From the NCBI GenBank assembly GCA_004322005.1, contig SCRF01000032.1, positions 1-46,727 on the forward strand: a stretch of DNA of 46,727 nucleotides. The letters are read 5' to 3'. This DNA comes from Rhodanobacter sp. GTDB taxonomy: Bacteria > Pseudomonadota > Gammaproteobacteria > Xanthomonadales > Rhodanobacteraceae. The notes under the pieces were generated by a model. That model saw only the letters and a list, made by a program, of their open reading frames with translations. It made no database searches and had not been told where the DNA came from. Positions 17,530 to 28,130 of this stretch are shown here, one piece after another (positions within the stretch are counted from its first letter, which is position 1; the number at the start of each line of letters is the position of its first letter). The position numbers and the translations under genes are program-made.

Positions 17530-18237
17530 TCAGTGATGGTGGCGGGTTGCTTTCTTGCCATGTCTGGCGACTGGTGGGGCGGGGGCCGGCACCTTGTCGC
17601 TGGCGGTGTGGCTGCTGCTTGCCGCGGCAGGCGCTTGTTCGCCGATCACGTGGGCGCTCAGGATGACCACCAGCGGGTTGGGTACGTCGCCGGCGAATGG
17701 CCCGAGCGCGCGGGTGGGCAGCGCGGCAATCTTGTCGACCACGTCCATGCCGGCGATCACCTTGCCGAACACGGTGTAGCCCCAGGTCAGGCCACTCTGG
17801 TTGCCGACGAAATCCAGCCGGCGATTGTCGACCAGGTTGAAGAAGAACTGCGAAGTGCCGGAGTTCGGATCGGCGCCGCGTGCAACCGCCACCGTGCCGC
17901 GCAGATTGGACAGGCCGTTGTCGGCTTCGCTGGCCACGGCGGGGCGGGTCCGCTTCGGTTGCAGGTCGCGCGTGTACAGGCCACCCTGCACCAGGTAGCC
18001 GGAAATGACCCGATGCAGCACCGTGCCGTCGTAAAAGCCGTCACGTACATACTGCAGGAAATTGGCCACGCTCTTGGGCGCCTTGTCCGGATACAGCTCC
18101 AGCGTGATGTCGCCCTGCGAGGTATGCAACAGCACCTGCGGAGGTGTCGCAACGGCCGCCGTAGCGGGCTTGGCGTTCTGTGCCGCCAGGGTCGACGGCA
18201 GGATCACGAGCAGCGTGGCGAGCAGTGACTTCAACAT
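17530..18237 (-). CDS. Secreted cyclophilin-type peptidyl-prolyl isomerase
   Basis: A 235-residue protein starting with a signal peptide (MLKSLLATLLVILPSTLAAQNA). A cyclophilin domain follows (about residues 33-200): VLLHTSQGDITLELYPDKAP, GTVLHRVISGYLVQGG with the catalytic Arg, TSQFFFNLVDN and the C-terminal VFGKVIAGMDVVDKI. The Phe of the usual RVIPGF motif is Tyr here. The tail is Ala/Pro-rich and ends with Lys/Arg/His. It is the likely periplasmic PpiA counterpart, acting in outer-membrane protein folding. A start 10 codons upstream (18267) is possible but would blunt the signal peptide. Confidence 0.9.
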   Translation of the reverse strand: MLKSLLATLLVILPSTLAAQNAKPATAAVATPPQVLLHTSQGDITLELYPDKAPKSVANFLQYVRDGFYDGTVLHRVISGYLVQGGLYTRDLQPKRTRPAVASEADNGLSNLRGTVAVARGADPNSGTSQFFFNLVDNRRLDFVGNQSGLTWGYTVFGKVIAGMDVVDKIAALPTRALGPFAGDVPNPLVVILSAHVIGEQAPAAASSSHTASDKVPAPAPPVARHGKKATRHHH

Positions 18238-18312
18238 GGGGATCAGACGGTTTGGGCGTGGGGACATGATACGCGGCCACCAAGATGATGTGGTCGAAAC
18301 AGATTGAGAAGT

Positions 18313-18360
18313 GCGGCCATGGATGGCCGCTTTTTGATTCTCGCGCTCAGGGAAGAGCGC
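18313..18360 (+). repeat. One two-hairpin unit of the GGA-loop repeat family
   Basis: GCGGCCATGGATGGCCGC (18313-18330) is followed by TTTTTGATTC and GCGCTCAGGGAAGAGCGC (18343-18360). The first loop fits CANGGAYG; the second reads CAGGGAAG and breaks the last-but-one position. It lies between the cyclophilin and ppx genes, antisense to both. Confidence 0.8.
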
Positions 18361-18371
18361 GTCGGGAACCG

Positions 18372-19889
18372 TCAGCTGCTGGACACCTCGAGCTTGAATC
18401 CCAGCTCGACCATTGGCGATTGCTCCTGCTGCAGGTCGGCTTCGCTCAGCGGATGCTGTTCGAACCAGGCGATCGGCAAGGTCAGGCGCAGGGACTGGTT
18501 GCTGGCGGCCAACCGCATCGGCGGCAGCGATTCGGCCCGTCGGGCACGGCGGAACAGCACGGCCAGTCGCAGCAACGCCGTGATGTGGCGGGCCAGCTGA
18601 CGGTAGCGCTGCGGCAGCGCCGAGATCACTTTTTTGTCCGGTTTGCGCCGGTGCATCTGGATCACCGCGGCCAGCAGTTGCTGCTCCTGCCGGGAGAAAC
18701 CGGCGAGATCGGCGTTGCGCAGGATGTAGGCGCCGTGTTGATGGTGCTGGCTGTGCGCGATGGCCAGACCGATTTCGTGCACGCGCGAAGCCCAGGAAAG
18801 CCATTCCCGCGCATCGGCATCCAGTTGCCAGGTCGGCGCGACCTGGTCGAACAGCATCTGCGCGGTCGATTCGACCCGGCGTGCCTGGGCGCGATCCACG
18901 CCGTAGCGGGTGGCCAGCGCGTCGATGCTGGCGGTGCGCGGATCGCTGCCGCCTGCGCGGCCGAGCAGATCCCACAGCAGGCCTTCGCGCATGGAATTTT
19001 CGCAGATGTGCATCCGTTCGATGCCGAGCGCGGCAAAGGCAGCCTCGAAGATCACCACGCCACCGGCGATCACCAGCCTGCGTTCCTCGTGCAGGCCGGG
19101 CAGTTTCAGGCTGCTGATCTGGCCTTGTTCCAGCAGCGCATCGCGCAGCGAGGCGAGCGATGCCGGCGTGATGCCGTCATCGGAAAATTTCATGGCCTGC
19201 ACCACCGAGCCGATCGACTTGGCGGTGCCGGAAGAGCCGTAGGCATCCTGCCAGCCGGCTTCGCGATAGTCTTCGTCGAATTGCTGCAGCAGGACTCCGA
19301 TTTCGCTCCTTGCATGTTGCCAGCGCTTGCGGGTGATTTTGCCGCCGGGGAAAAACCGCAGGGTCGAGGCGATGCAGCCGGCCTGCACGCTCTCCGTATG
19401 CATCGGGGCCAACCCGCGACCGATGATGAATTCGGTACTGCCGCCGCCGACGTCGATCACCAGCCGTGGCTCGCGCGATGCTGGCAGGCCATGTGCCGCC
19501 CCGAGAAAGATCAGGCGGCCTTCCTCGCGACCGGAAACGATTTCTATGGGATGACCCAGCGCGGCCTCGGCGGTGGTCAGAAAGGCCTGTGGCGCGGTCA
19601 TCCGGCGGACCGCGTTGGTGGCCACGGCGCGGACCCGCAGCGAGGGAAGTCCGGCCAGACGCTGGCCGAAGCGGGCCAGGCAGTTCAGGGCGCGGGCGCG
19701 GCGCTCTGGGTCCAGGGTGCCGTCGGCGCGCTGGCCTGCCGCCATACGCACGGTGTCGCGCAGGCGGTCGATCACCCGTGGCTCGCCGTGCTCGACGCGC
19801 GCCACCACCATGTGAAAACTGTTGGAGCCCATGTCGACGGCGGCGATCAGCTCGCCATCGCGGATCGGTATCTGATCGGCTTGACTCAT
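18372..19889 (-). CDS. ppx: Exopolyphosphatase Ppx/GppA family
   Basis: A 505-residue Ppx/GppA phosphatase that removes terminal phosphate from polyphosphate. The ASKHA-fold N-terminus has AAVDMGSNSFHMVVARV, and VIDVGGGSTEFIIG and GSSGTAKSIG are the other phosphate-binding loops. A C-terminal HD-like helical domain follows (EWLSWASRVHEIGLAIAHSQHHQHGAYI region). The ATG at 19889 overlaps the ppk1 stop (ATGA), as in coupled ppk-ppx operons; a longer open frame to 19985 lies inside ppk1 and is not used. With ppk1 it sets the size of the polyphosphate pool. Confidence 0.93.
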   Translation of the reverse strand: MSQADQIPIRDGELIAAVDMGSNSFHMVVARVEHGEPRVIDRLRDTVRMAAGQRADGTLDPERRARALNCLARFGQRLAGLPSLRVRAVATNAVRRMTAPQAFLTTAEAALGHPIEIVSGREEGRLIFLGAAHGLPASREPRLVIDVGGGSTEFIIGRGLAPMHTESVQAGCIASTLRFFPGGKITRKRWQHARSEIGVLLQQFDEDYREAGWQDAYGSSGTAKSIGSVVQAMKFSDDGITPASLASLRDALLEQGQISSLKLPGLHEERRLVIAGGVVIFEAAFAALGIERMHICENSMREGLLWDLLGRAGGSDPRTASIDALATRYGVDRAQARRVESTAQMLFDQVAPTWQLDADAREWLSWASRVHEIGLAIAHSQHHQHGAYILRNADLAGFSRQEQQLLAAVIQMHRRKPDKKVISALPQRYRQLARHITALLRLAVLFRRARRAESLPPMRLAASNQSLRLTLPIAWFEQHPLSEADLQQEQSPMVELGFKLEVSSS

Positions 19890-21988
19890 TGGCTGAAGCG
19901 CTCGAGCAGTCCCTGCTGCGCGCTGTAGGGCGGATTTTCGCCCGGTTCGACGCGCGTATACCGGCCATCGCTGTCGAGCAGCCACGCCTGGGTGTTGTCG
20001 GCCAACCCGTTGGCCAGGGTTTCCTCGAACACCCGCTCGGCCAGTGCCGGATCGAGTATCGGAAACGCCACCTCGATCCGCCGCATCAGGTTGCGTTCCA
20101 TCCAGTCGGCGCTGGCGCAGTACAGCTCGGACTCACCATTGTTGGCGAACCAGTACACCCGGCTGTGCTCGAGGAAACGTCCGATGATGGAGCGCACCCG
20201 GATCCGCTCCGAGACGCCCGGCAGGCCAGGGCGCAGGGTGCAGGCGCCACGCACGATCAGGTCGATCTCCACGCCTGCCTGCGAGGCGCGATACAGCGCC
20301 TCGATCACACGCGCCTCGTTCAGCGCGTTGAGTTTGGCGACGATGCGTGCGGGTCGCCCGTTGCGCGCGTGCACTGTCTCGCGCTCGATCTTCGCCAGCA
20401 CGCTGGTGTACAGCGTGAACGGCGAATGCAGCAGGCGTTTGAGCTCGATCATCGGCCCCAGCCCGGAAAGCTGCTGGAAGACCTTGTGCAGATCCTCGCC
20501 GATTTCGGGGTGCGCGGTCATCAGCCCGATGTCGGTGTATGTGCGGCTGTTGACCTGATGGTAATTGCCGGTGGACAGGTGCACGTAGCGGCGCAGCCTG
20601 TCACCTTCGCGGCGCACGATCAGCATCATCTTGGCGTGCGTCTTGTAGCCGACCACGCCGTACACCACCTGTACCCCGGCCTCCTGCAGGCGCGTGGCCA
20701 GGCGGATGTTGGCCTCCTCGTCGAAACGCGCGCGCAACTCGATCACCACCGTGACGTCCTTGCCGTTGCGCGCGGCGTCGACCAGCAGGTCGACCAGCGG
20801 AGTATCTTCGCCGGCGCGATACAGGGTCTGCTTGATCGCCAGTACTTTCGGATCGGCGGTGGCCTGGCGCAGCAGGTCGATCACCGCCGCGAAACTCTGG
20901 TACGGATGGTGCAGCAGCACGTCGCGCTGGCTGATCAGGTCGAACTTGTTCTTGCTGCTTTCGAGCGCTGCCGGCAGCTGCGGATTGAAGCGCGGAAATT
21001 TCAGCTCGGGCCGATCCAGCCAGTCGTAGATCAGCCCCGCCCGGATGATGTTGACCGGGCCGTCGCAGCGATACACGTCGGTTTCTTCCAGCTCGAAATT
21101 GCGGATCAGCAGCGAGGTGATCGACTTGGGGCAGTCGTTGGCGATCTCCAGCCGCACCGGACGTGCATAGCCGCGCCCGACCAGTTCCTCGCTGAGCGCG
21201 AGAGCCAGGTTGTCCACCTCGGCCTCCTCGACGATCAGCTCGCTGTTGCGGGTGACCCGGAATTGGTACGTGCCGACCACCTTGAAGCCGGGAAACATCA
21301 TGTCGGCGAACGCCTGCAGCAGTTCGGCCAGGAACACGAAATGCTCGCCCTCGGCGCAGACTTCGGCCGGCACGCGGATGATGCGAGGCATCGAGCGCGG
21401 CGGCCGCACCAGTGCCATGTGGCCTTCGTGGCCAAACGCATCGCGTCCCTTCAGCACCACCGCGATGTTCAGGGTCTTGTTGAGGATGCGCGGAAACGGA
21501 TGCGCCGGATCCAGCCCCAGCGGCGACAGCACCGGCAGCACCTCGTGCTCGAAATAACCCTGCAACCAGCGCCGCTGGCGCGGACTCCATTGCTTGCGGC
21601 CGAGGATGTGGATGTGCTCGGCCTCGAGTTGCGGGCCGATCAGTGCCTGCCAGATCGCGTATTGCTCGGTGACCAGGTCCAGGGCCCGGCTGCGGATGCG
21701 CGCCAGCAGCTCGCCGGAGGGCAGGCCGTCCGGCCCGGGCGCAGCCGAGCCATAGGCATGGTGATGCTTGAGCATCGCCACCCGCACCTCGAAGAATTCG
21801 TCGAGATTGTTCGCCACGATGCTCAGGTAGCGCAGCCGCTCCAGCAGCGGAACGGCGGGATCGCGCGCCATCGCCAGCACACGGAAATTGAATTCCAGCG
21901 CGGAGAGCTCGCGGCTCAGATACAGACCGGGTGCGGTCAGATCGGGGATGTCGGGATGGGCGGAGGTTTCACGGTGCATGGTCCCCAT
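19886..21988 (-). CDS. ppk1: Polyphosphate kinase 1
   Basis: A 700-residue PPK1 that reversibly builds polyphosphate from ATP. The N-terminal domain (LYLSRELSALEFNFRVL, NNLDEFFEVRVAML) is followed by the two phospholipase-D-like catalytic domains. His451 (GYKTHAKMM) and His470 (RYVHLSTGNYH) correspond in spacing to E. coli His435 (phosphorylated) and His454. The start may be 9 nt downstream (21979), where GGGGA sits closer to a second ATG. It follows phoR by 47 nt and overlaps ppx, so phoB-phoR-ppk1-ppx is probably one transcription unit. Confidence 0.96.
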   Translation of the reverse strand: MGTMHRETSAHPDIPDLTAPGLYLSRELSALEFNFRVLAMARDPAVPLLERLRYLSIVANNLDEFFEVRVAMLKHHHAYGSAAPGPDGLPSGELLARIRSRALDLVTEQYAIWQALIGPQLEAEHIHILGRKQWSPRQRRWLQGYFEHEVLPVLSPLGLDPAHPFPRILNKTLNIAVVLKGRDAFGHEGHMALVRPPRSMPRIIRVPAEVCAEGEHFVFLAELLQAFADMMFPGFKVVGTYQFRVTRNSELIVEEAEVDNLALALSEELVGRGYARPVRLEIANDCPKSITSLLIRNFELEETDVYRCDGPVNIIRAGLIYDWLDRPELKFPRFNPQLPAALESSKNKFDLISQRDVLLHHPYQSFAAVIDLLRQATADPKVLAIKQTLYRAGEDTPLVDLLVDAARNGKDVTVVIELRARFDEEANIRLATRLQEAGVQVVYGVVGYKTHAKMMLIVRREGDRLRRYVHLSTGNYHQVNSRTYTDIGLMTAHPEIGEDLHKVFQQLSGLGPMIELKRLLHSPFTLYTSVLAKIERETVHARNGRPARIVAKLNALNEARVIEALYRASQAGVEIDLIVRGACTLRPGLPGVSERIRVRSIIGRFLEHSRVYWFANNGESELYCASADWMERNLMRRIEVAFPILDPALAERVFEETLANGLADNTQAWLLDSDGRYTRVEPGENPPYSAQQGLLERFSQ

Positions 21989-22035
21989 TCTGGGCCATGG
22001 CGGGGGTCAAATACACGCCCTGGGAGCCACGCATG

Positions 22036-23304
<1,269 letters not shown>

Positions 23305-23392
23305 TCAGGCAGATCGCCGGTGGGCATGAGTCAGGAGGAGGCCAGCATCCGCAAAAGCCGGTCCAGCCGCAAGCGTGTGCCGGGCATGACGT

Positions 23393-24082
23393 TCACGCAC
23401 TCATCGAGAATCGGTAACCGGTACCGCGAACCGTCTGCACCATGGCATCGAGCTTCCATGGTTCCAGCGTCTTGCGCAGACGGCGGATATGCACGTCGAC
23501 CGTGCGCTCCTCCACATACACGCTGCCGCCCCAGACGTGGTCGAGCAGCTGGGTACGCGAATAGACCCGTTCGGGGTGGGTCATGAAGAAATGCAGCAGG
23601 CGATATTCGGTCGGCCCGATCGACACCTCGTCCTCGCCGGCAAACACCCGGTGCGCCGGACCGTCGATGCGCAGGCCGCCAAGCTCCACCATGCCGGAGC
23701 CGTCGTCGCCCTGGCTGCGCCGCAGTACGGCCTTGATCCGCGCGATCAACTCGCGGGTCGAGAACGGCTTCACCACGTAGTCGTCGACCCCGGCTTCCAG
23801 CCCGTTGACACGGTCCATCTCCTCGCCTCGGGCGGTGAGCATGATGATCGGGATTTCGCGGCTGAGTTCTTCCTTGCGCAGGCGTCTGGCCAGCTCGAGC
23901 CCGCTGGTGCCCGGCAGCATCCAGTCAAGCAGTATCAGGTCCGGTATCTGTTCGGCTATCGCCAGCTGGGCGGCGCGCGCGTCGGCCGCCTGCATCGCGT
24001 CCATGCCGGCCTTGCGCAGGGCAAAGCCGATCATCTCGCGAATCGAGGCTTCGTCTTCAACGATGAGGATGCGCTTGTGCAC
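23393..24082 (-). CDS. phoB: Phosphate regulon response regulator PhoB
   Basis: A 229-residue OmpR/PhoB-family regulator. The receiver has the acidic pair in ILIVEDE, phosphoacceptor Asp53 ([10 protein letters not shown]), Thr in [10 protein letters not shown] and Lys in YVVKPFS. The C-terminal winged helix contains [32 protein letters not shown] and [16 protein letters not shown], the PhoB DNA-recognition region. A GTG at 24082 gives the usual 229-residue length with GGCGGA upstream; ATG 24130 would add 16 non-homologous residues. phoR follows after 88 nt on the same strand. Confidence 0.92.
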   Translation of the reverse strand: MHKRILIVEDEASIREMIGFALRKAGMDAMQAADARAAQLAIAEQIPDLILLDWMLPGTSGLELARRLRKEELSREIPIIMLTARGEEMDRVNGLEAGVDDYVVKPFSTRELIARIKAVLRRSQGDDGSGMVELGGLRIDGPAHRVFAGEDEVSIGPTEYRLLHFFMTHPERVYSRTQLLDHVWGGSVYVEERTVDVHIRRLRKTLEPWKLDAMVQTVRGTGYRFSMSA

Positions 24083-24128
24083 GCGGTGGTCCGCCTGTGA
24101 TCCGTGACCGGGGTATTGCAGCGCATGC

Positions 24129-24148
24129 ATATTACCTGTCGATGACAG
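24129..24148 (-). promoter_or_regulatory. Possible phoB promoter with a partial Pho-box half site
   Basis: On the minus strand CTGTCAT (24148-24142), a perfect Pho-box half, is followed after 7 nt by TAATAT (24134-24129), a good -10. The second half site is poor in either direction, so autoregulation is only a suggestion. Confidence 0.28.
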
Positions 24149-24224
24149 CCGACGGGTGCCATGTGGTCGATGTGCCACCAGACTGACATGGACCGTCGAA
24201 CTGGGCAGGCCGGGATTGGCCGGT

Positions 24225-25895
24225 TCAGTCGTTGCCGGCGCCAAGGCAGAGGTAGGCGTCGCAATACGCATCATGCTGAAACTGCTGGTGGCCGTCCGGA
24301 TTGTCCGCGGTCTTCACCCTGCGTTTCTGCAGTTCCAGTACCAGCGGGGTCAGCTCGGTGATGCGTGCCTGGATGCGTACCCGGGCGTAATAATCCAGAT
24401 CCTTCCGCTTGAGCAGCCGTTTGAGTTGCTCCATCGCATCGAACGGTCGTCCGGAGTAATAGCTGGCATCGGCAAACGCCTCGCCGGCCCGCACCGTATC
24501 GCCTGCCGCATCGCTGGCACGGGCGTAGGCATTGTAGATTTCCGGTTCGGAGGCGTTTTCCAGCAGCGGCCGCAACAGGTTTGCCGCGAGAGACGCCTGA
24601 GCCTTGTCGCCGCCGGCGGTGAGCGCCTTGGCATAGGCCAGTGCCACCGCGCGGTTGCGTGGCGACTGCCGGTTGAGTTCGTCGTAGATGGCCAGGGCCG
24701 CCGCGCGCTGACCTGCCTGCAGGCGGGCATCGGCCATCGCCAGCTGCAGGATCAGATTGTCCGGGTGCGCTTGCACCAGTGGTTGCAACTGCACGACCGC
24801 CTGGGCGCCACGGCCGCTGCGGGTGAGTGCCAGTGCATAGCCGTAGCGGTGCGCCGGGGTGTCGAAGGCGCGCTGTCGCAGATTGGTGCGGTAGTAACTG
24901 GCCTGCCTGGTGGCATCGGTGACCAGCACATCGACGCGTTCGCGCATCAGCTGATAGGTGCTTGGATTTTCGGCAGCGGAGGCCTGGAGCAGTCTGGTCG
25001 GATCCTTGACGAAGGGGATCGGTGCCGTGCTCTTTGCCCACTGGGCCTTGTCCAGCAAGGTGCCGGAAGGGTGAAGCTTCTGCTCGGCGATCAAGGCGCC
25101 GGCGCGTGCCTTGGCATCGCTGATGCGCAGGGTGGTTACCGGGTGGGTCTGCAGCAGTGCCGGTACGTCCTCGCCGCCGGCATTGGCGCTCATCATGTCT
25201 TCCATGCGCTCGAAGAAATCAGCCATCGCATTGGGATTGAAGCCCGCTTTGGCCAGTGTCCGGATGCCAGCGCGATCGGCTTCGATTTCGTCCTTGCGGG
25301 TGAAGTTGATCGACTTCTGCGCCAGCAGGCCTTGTCCGCCGGCCAGCACTGCCATCGGCGCATCGCCACTGCCGCTGCCGGCACCGGCGACGATCGCCCC
25401 AAGCAGCACCAGGGCCATCAACGGCGCGTCCTTTTTGGACGCCTCGAAGGCGCGCTCCAGGTGGTGCTGCGTGATGTGGCCGATCTCATGCGCGATCACG
25501 CTGGCCAGTTCACTCTCGTTCTGGGTGATCGCGATCAGACCCGAGTTCACCGCGATGTAGCCGCCGGGTGCCGCAAAGGCATTGATTTCGGGATCTTTCA
25601 CGATGAAGAACGCGAAGTGATCCTTCGGTCTGTCGGAGCTGGCGACCAGCCGGTAGCCCAGGTCGTTGATGTAGTCGTCCAGCAGGGGGTCGTCGACAAC
25701 CATGCCCAGCGCACGCATCTGGCGCACCATGGAGGCGCCGTAATCCTGCGCTTCCTGGGGGGTGATCAGCGCATCGGCCGAGCTGCCCAGATCCGGCAGG
25801 CGGATGCCTTCCTGCGCGCCCGCTGCAAACGCCAGCCCGGCGGTGAGCAGGGTCGTCAGGAGGCGCGTCTGGAGTCTGCGTGGGGCCATGGACAT
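24225..25895 (-). CDS. Periplasmic M48 metalloprotease with TPR-like C-terminus (BepA-like)
   Basis: A 556-residue protein with a signal peptide ([18 protein letters not shown]) and an M48 peptidase domain (about 55-265). The zinc motif HEIGH holds His136, Glu137 and His140, and the downstream Glu ligand is in [10 protein letters not shown]. The C-terminal half (about 300-540) is helical with TPR-like repeats ([35 protein letters not shown]). This is the layout of E. coli BepA (YfgC), which degrades or rescues stalled LptD and outer-membrane proteins. The signal-peptide start at 25895 (or 25889) is preferred over the open frame to 26027. Confidence 0.88.
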   Translation of the reverse strand: MSMAPRRLQTRLLTTLLTAGLAFAAGAQEGIRLPDLGSSADALITPQEAQDYGASMVRQMRALGMVVDDPLLDDYINDLGYRLVASSDRPKDHFAFFIVKDPEINAFAAPGGYIAVNSGLIAITQNESELASVIAHEIGHITQHHLERAFEASKKDAPLMALVLLGAIVAGAGSGSGDAPMAVLAGGQGLLAQKSINFTRKDEIEADRAGIRTLAKAGFNPNAMADFFERMEDMMSANAGGEDVPALLQTHPVTTLRISDAKARAGALIAEQKLHPSGTLLDKAQWAKSTAPIPFVKDPTRLLQASAAENPSTYQLMRERVDVLVTDATRQASYYRTNLRQRAFDTPAHRYGYALALTRSGRGAQAVVQLQPLVQAHPDNLILQLAMADARLQAGQRAAALAIYDELNRQSPRNRAVALAYAKALTAGGDKAQASLAANLLRPLLENASEPEIYNAYARASDAAGDTVRAGEAFADASYYSGRPFDAMEQLKRLLKRKDLDYYARVRIQARITELTPLVLELQKRRVKTADNPDGHQQFQHDAYCDAYLCLGAGND

Positions 25896-26019
25896 AGCGG
25901 GGCGACAATAGCACTCAGACCGTATTTTGCCGCGTCGGTTCACTGCCGGAGCATGTTTGAGCTTCGGGCTGCATGCACCCATTTGCTGGTAATATTCGTT
26001 CATTTTACGGAGCGTTGTA

Positions 26020-26283
26020 ATGTCCAAGATCGAGGTCTATTCCACCGCCGTCTGTCCGTACTGCGTGGCGGCCAAGAATCTGTTGAAGTCCAAGGGGCTG
26101 GAGTGGGCCGAGGTGCGTATCGATACCGATGCGGCACAGCGCGACGTCATGCTGACACGCAGCGGCGGGCGCCGCACGGTGCCGCAGATATTCGTCAACG
26201 ATCAGCACGTGGGCGGTTTCGACGACCTGGTGGCGGCCGATCGCAGCGGCAAACTGGCAAAGTTGCTGGAGCAGACCCCGTGA
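26020..26283 (+). CDS. grxC: Glutaredoxin 3 (GrxC-type)
   Basis: An 87-residue dithiol glutaredoxin. The active site is CPYC in VYSTAVCPYCVAAKNLL, with the TVPQIFV cis-proline motif and GGFDDL glutathione-binding loop behind it. It reduces disulfides and glutathionylated proteins in the cytoplasm using glutathione. ACGGAG precedes the ATG. Its stop overlaps the GTG of the next gene, so they are probably one operon. It is divergent from the M48 protease gene. Confidence 0.94.
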   Translation: MSKIEVYSTAVCPYCVAAKNLLKSKGLEWAEVRIDTDAAQRDVMLTRSGGRRTVPQIFVNDQHVGGFDDLVAADRSGKLAKLLEQTP

Positions 26284-26657
26284 GCGGGCGACACACTGAA
26301 TTCAGTGCGTTTCGCCAGCGCATGAACGAACGCATACTGGCCGAAGACAACCAGGTCGTGCGGCGCTTCTTCGCGCTGGACACGCAGACCTACAAGGCCG
26401 GTGCGCTGGATGTGAAGACCAAGGAGATGCTTGGTCTGGTGGCATCGCTGGTGCTGCGCTGCGACGACTGCATCAGTTATCACGTTGCCCAATGCAGGGA
26501 GGCCGGTGTCGAACGCGATGCATTCTTCGAGGTGTTCGGCGTCGGGCTGGTGGTGGGCGGTTCGATCGTGATTCCCCATCTGCGGCGTGCGGTGGACTTC
26601 CTGGATAAACTGGAAACCGGCGAACCCGCAGCCCCGGAGTGCGCCGACCACGCCTGA
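26280..26657 (+). CDS. Carboxymuconolactone decarboxylase/AhpD-like protein
   Basis: A 125-residue protein with the CMD/AhpD core: VKTKEMLGLVASLVLRCDDC followed by ISYHV, with a CxxC pair and the following His, as in AhpD-like redox enzymes. A GTG at 26280 overlaps the grxC stop (GTGA); ATG 26322 would give 111 residues. The tie to glutaredoxin hints at a thiol-redox or peroxide role, but CMD-family substrates vary widely, so the exact reaction is unknown. The C-terminus is complete, ending 19 nt before a REP pair. Confidence 0.82.
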   Translation: MSGRHTEFSAFRQRMNERILAEDNQVVRRFFALDTQTYKAGALDVKTKEMLGLVASLVLRCDDCISYHVAQCREAGVERDAFFEVFGVGLVVGGSIVIPHLRRAVDFLDKLETGEPAAPECADHA

Positions 26658-26675
26658 TCGCGTGCCCGTCGAAGG

Positions 26676-26767
26676 GTAGGAGCCCGCTCGCGGGCGATGC
26701 TTTTTGGCCGGGAATCGGGAATCGGGAATTGCAAGGGCAAGAGCATCGCCCGCGAGCGGGCTCCTAC
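26676..26767. repeat. Inverted GTAG REP pair with a GGGAATC tandem spacer
   Basis: Perfect 26-bp arms 26676-26701 (GTAGGAGCCCGCTCGCGGGC then GATGCT) and 26742-26767. The spacer holds three successive GGGAATC-type units. It fills most of the 278-nt gap before the isocitrate dehydrogenase gene; the rest contains a GATAAT -10-like hexamer (26868-26873). Confidence 0.85.
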
Positions 26768-26935
26768 AAGCAAGAAGTCGCGCGTCGTGCGAGGTTCCGC
26801 AACGCTCTGTGCGAGGATTTGCAATGTCGGGCGCGCGCGTCGGCTGTCCGGCTACGGGTGCATGCGCGATAATGGGCAGTCTTTGCGCGCGCTTTTGCAG
26901 TGCGCGCATGCGAACAGCCCCCAAGGAGTATCCCT

Positions 26936-27949
26936 ATGAACAACACCATCGCCGTGATCCCGGGCGACGGCATCGGCCCGGAGATCATGACGGCCACACT
27001 GCGCGTGCTCGACGCGCTGGATTGCGGCCTGAACTACGATTCCGTGGACGCCGGCATGGTGGCGCTGGATCGATACGGCGATCTGCTGCCCAAGGCCACG
27101 CTGGACAAGATCGCCGAGCACAAGGTGGCGCTGAAGGGTCCGCTGACTACGCCGATCGGCGGCGGGTTCACCTCGATCAACGTGATCTTGCGCCGGCATT
27201 TCGACCTGTATGCGAACGTGCGTCCGGCGATCAGTTTCCCGGGTACCCGGTCGCGCTACGAGAACATCGACATCATCACCGTGCGGGAGAATACCGAGGG
27301 CGCCTATCTGGCCGAGGGCCAGACGCTGTCCGAGGACGGCGAGATCGCGCAGTCGATCATCCGCAATACCCGCAAGGGCAGTACGCGCATCGTGCGCTAC
27401 GCCTTCGAGCTGGCCGTGAAAAAGGGTCGCAAGAAGATCACGGCGGTGCACAAGGCCAACATTCTCAAGACCAGCACCGGCCTGTTCCTCAACGTGGCGC
27501 GCGAGATCGCCAGGGAATATCCGCAGATCGAATTCAACGAAATGATCGTCGACAACACCTGCATGCAGCTGGTGATGAAACCCGAGCAGTTCGACGTGAT
27601 CGTCACCACCAATCTGTTCGGCGACATCATTTCCGACCTCTGCGCCGGCCTGGTCGGCGGCCTCGGTCTGGCGCCAGGCGACAACATCGGCGAGCACGCG
27701 GCGATCTTCGAGGCCGTGCACGGCTCGGCGCCGGACATCGCCGGCAAGGGCATCGCCAACCCCTGTGCGCTGCTGCTGGCCGCGGCCGACATGCTCGACT
27801 ACCTGGGCATGGTGGCCAAGGGCGACCAGCTGCGCCAGGCGATCCGCACGGCGATCGAGCTGGATCACGCGCAGGTCACGCCTGACCTCGGCGGCAAGGG
27901 CAGCACCGACAGCTTTGCCGACGCCATCGCCAGGCGTATCAAGGGCTGA
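26936..27949 (+). CDS. NAD-dependent isocitrate dehydrogenase
   Basis: A 337-residue member of the isocitrate/isopropylmalate dehydrogenase family. The IAVIPGDGIGPEI start, SINVILRRHFDLYANVRP substrate loop with its Ser/Asn/Arg residues, metal ligands in NLFGDIISDL, and the cofactor loop HGSAPDIAGKGIANP are visible. Asp267 in that loop (APD, where NADP enzymes have Lys-Tyr) predicts NAD rather than NADP. Short NAD-type IDHs like this are known from Xanthomonas. AAGGAG precedes the ATG by 9 nt. Isolated gene; a terminator follows. Confusion with leuB or homoisocitrate dehydrogenase is less likely given the substrate loop and the lack of neighbours. Confidence 0.82.
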   Translation: MNNTIAVIPGDGIGPEIMTATLRVLDALDCGLNYDSVDAGMVALDRYGDLLPKATLDKIAEHKVALKGPLTTPIGGGFTSINVILRRHFDLYANVRPAISFPGTRSRYENIDIITVRENTEGAYLAEGQTLSEDGEIAQSIIRNTRKGSTRIVRYAFELAVKKGRKKITAVHKANILKTSTGLFLNVAREIAREYPQIEFNEMIVDNTCMQLVMKPEQFDVIVTTNLFGDIISDLCAGLVGGLGLAPGDNIGEHAAIFEAVHGSAPDIAGKGIANPCALLLAAADMLDYLGMVAKGDQLRQAIRTAIELDHAQVTPDLGGKGSTDSFADAIARRIKG

Positions 27950-27970
27950 GCCTCACCAGCCCCGAGATGG

Positions 27971-28000
27971 AAAGGCCGCAGCGATGAGCCGCGGCCTTTT
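27971..28000. terminator. Intrinsic terminator after isocitrate dehydrogenase
   Basis: AAAGGCCGC (27971-27979) and GCGGCCTTT (27991-27999), followed by T and a T-rich stretch, 21 nt after the stop. The leading A residues let it also serve the minus-strand transcript. Confidence 0.75.
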
Positions 28001-28014
28001 CGTTGCCGGGACGT

Positions 28015-28130
28015 TCAGTGCGATGCCGGCCGATAGGTTCCAGGCACGCCCTTGAACGGAATCGCGATGCGGTTCCAGGCGTTGATCAGGATTACCGCCA
28101 TGTTCAGGTCGCCCAGTTCCTTGTGACCGA
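28015..28130 (-). pseudogene. C-terminal remnant of an AhpD-like carboxymuconolactone decarboxylase gene
   Basis: Directly after the lpxO-like stop, in another frame of the same strand, about 38 codons read HKELGDLNMAVILINAWNRI and then AIPFKGVPGTYRP, ending in a stop at 28015-28017. The INAWNRIAI and PGTY pattern is the C-terminal end of AhpD-like CMD proteins of about 150 residues. The upstream part of such a gene is missing: its place is taken by lpxO. I read it as a remnant left by a deletion or by insertion of the lpxO-like gene. It is not related in frame or position to the intact CMD gene at 26280. Confidence 0.6.

Noticed and set aside
24156-26657. An 833-codon plus-strand frame covering the M48 protease and the AhpD-like gene
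   Set aside because: Only its last 125 codons (from GTG 26280) are a real gene. The rest is antisense to the M48 protease and passes through grxC in another frame.
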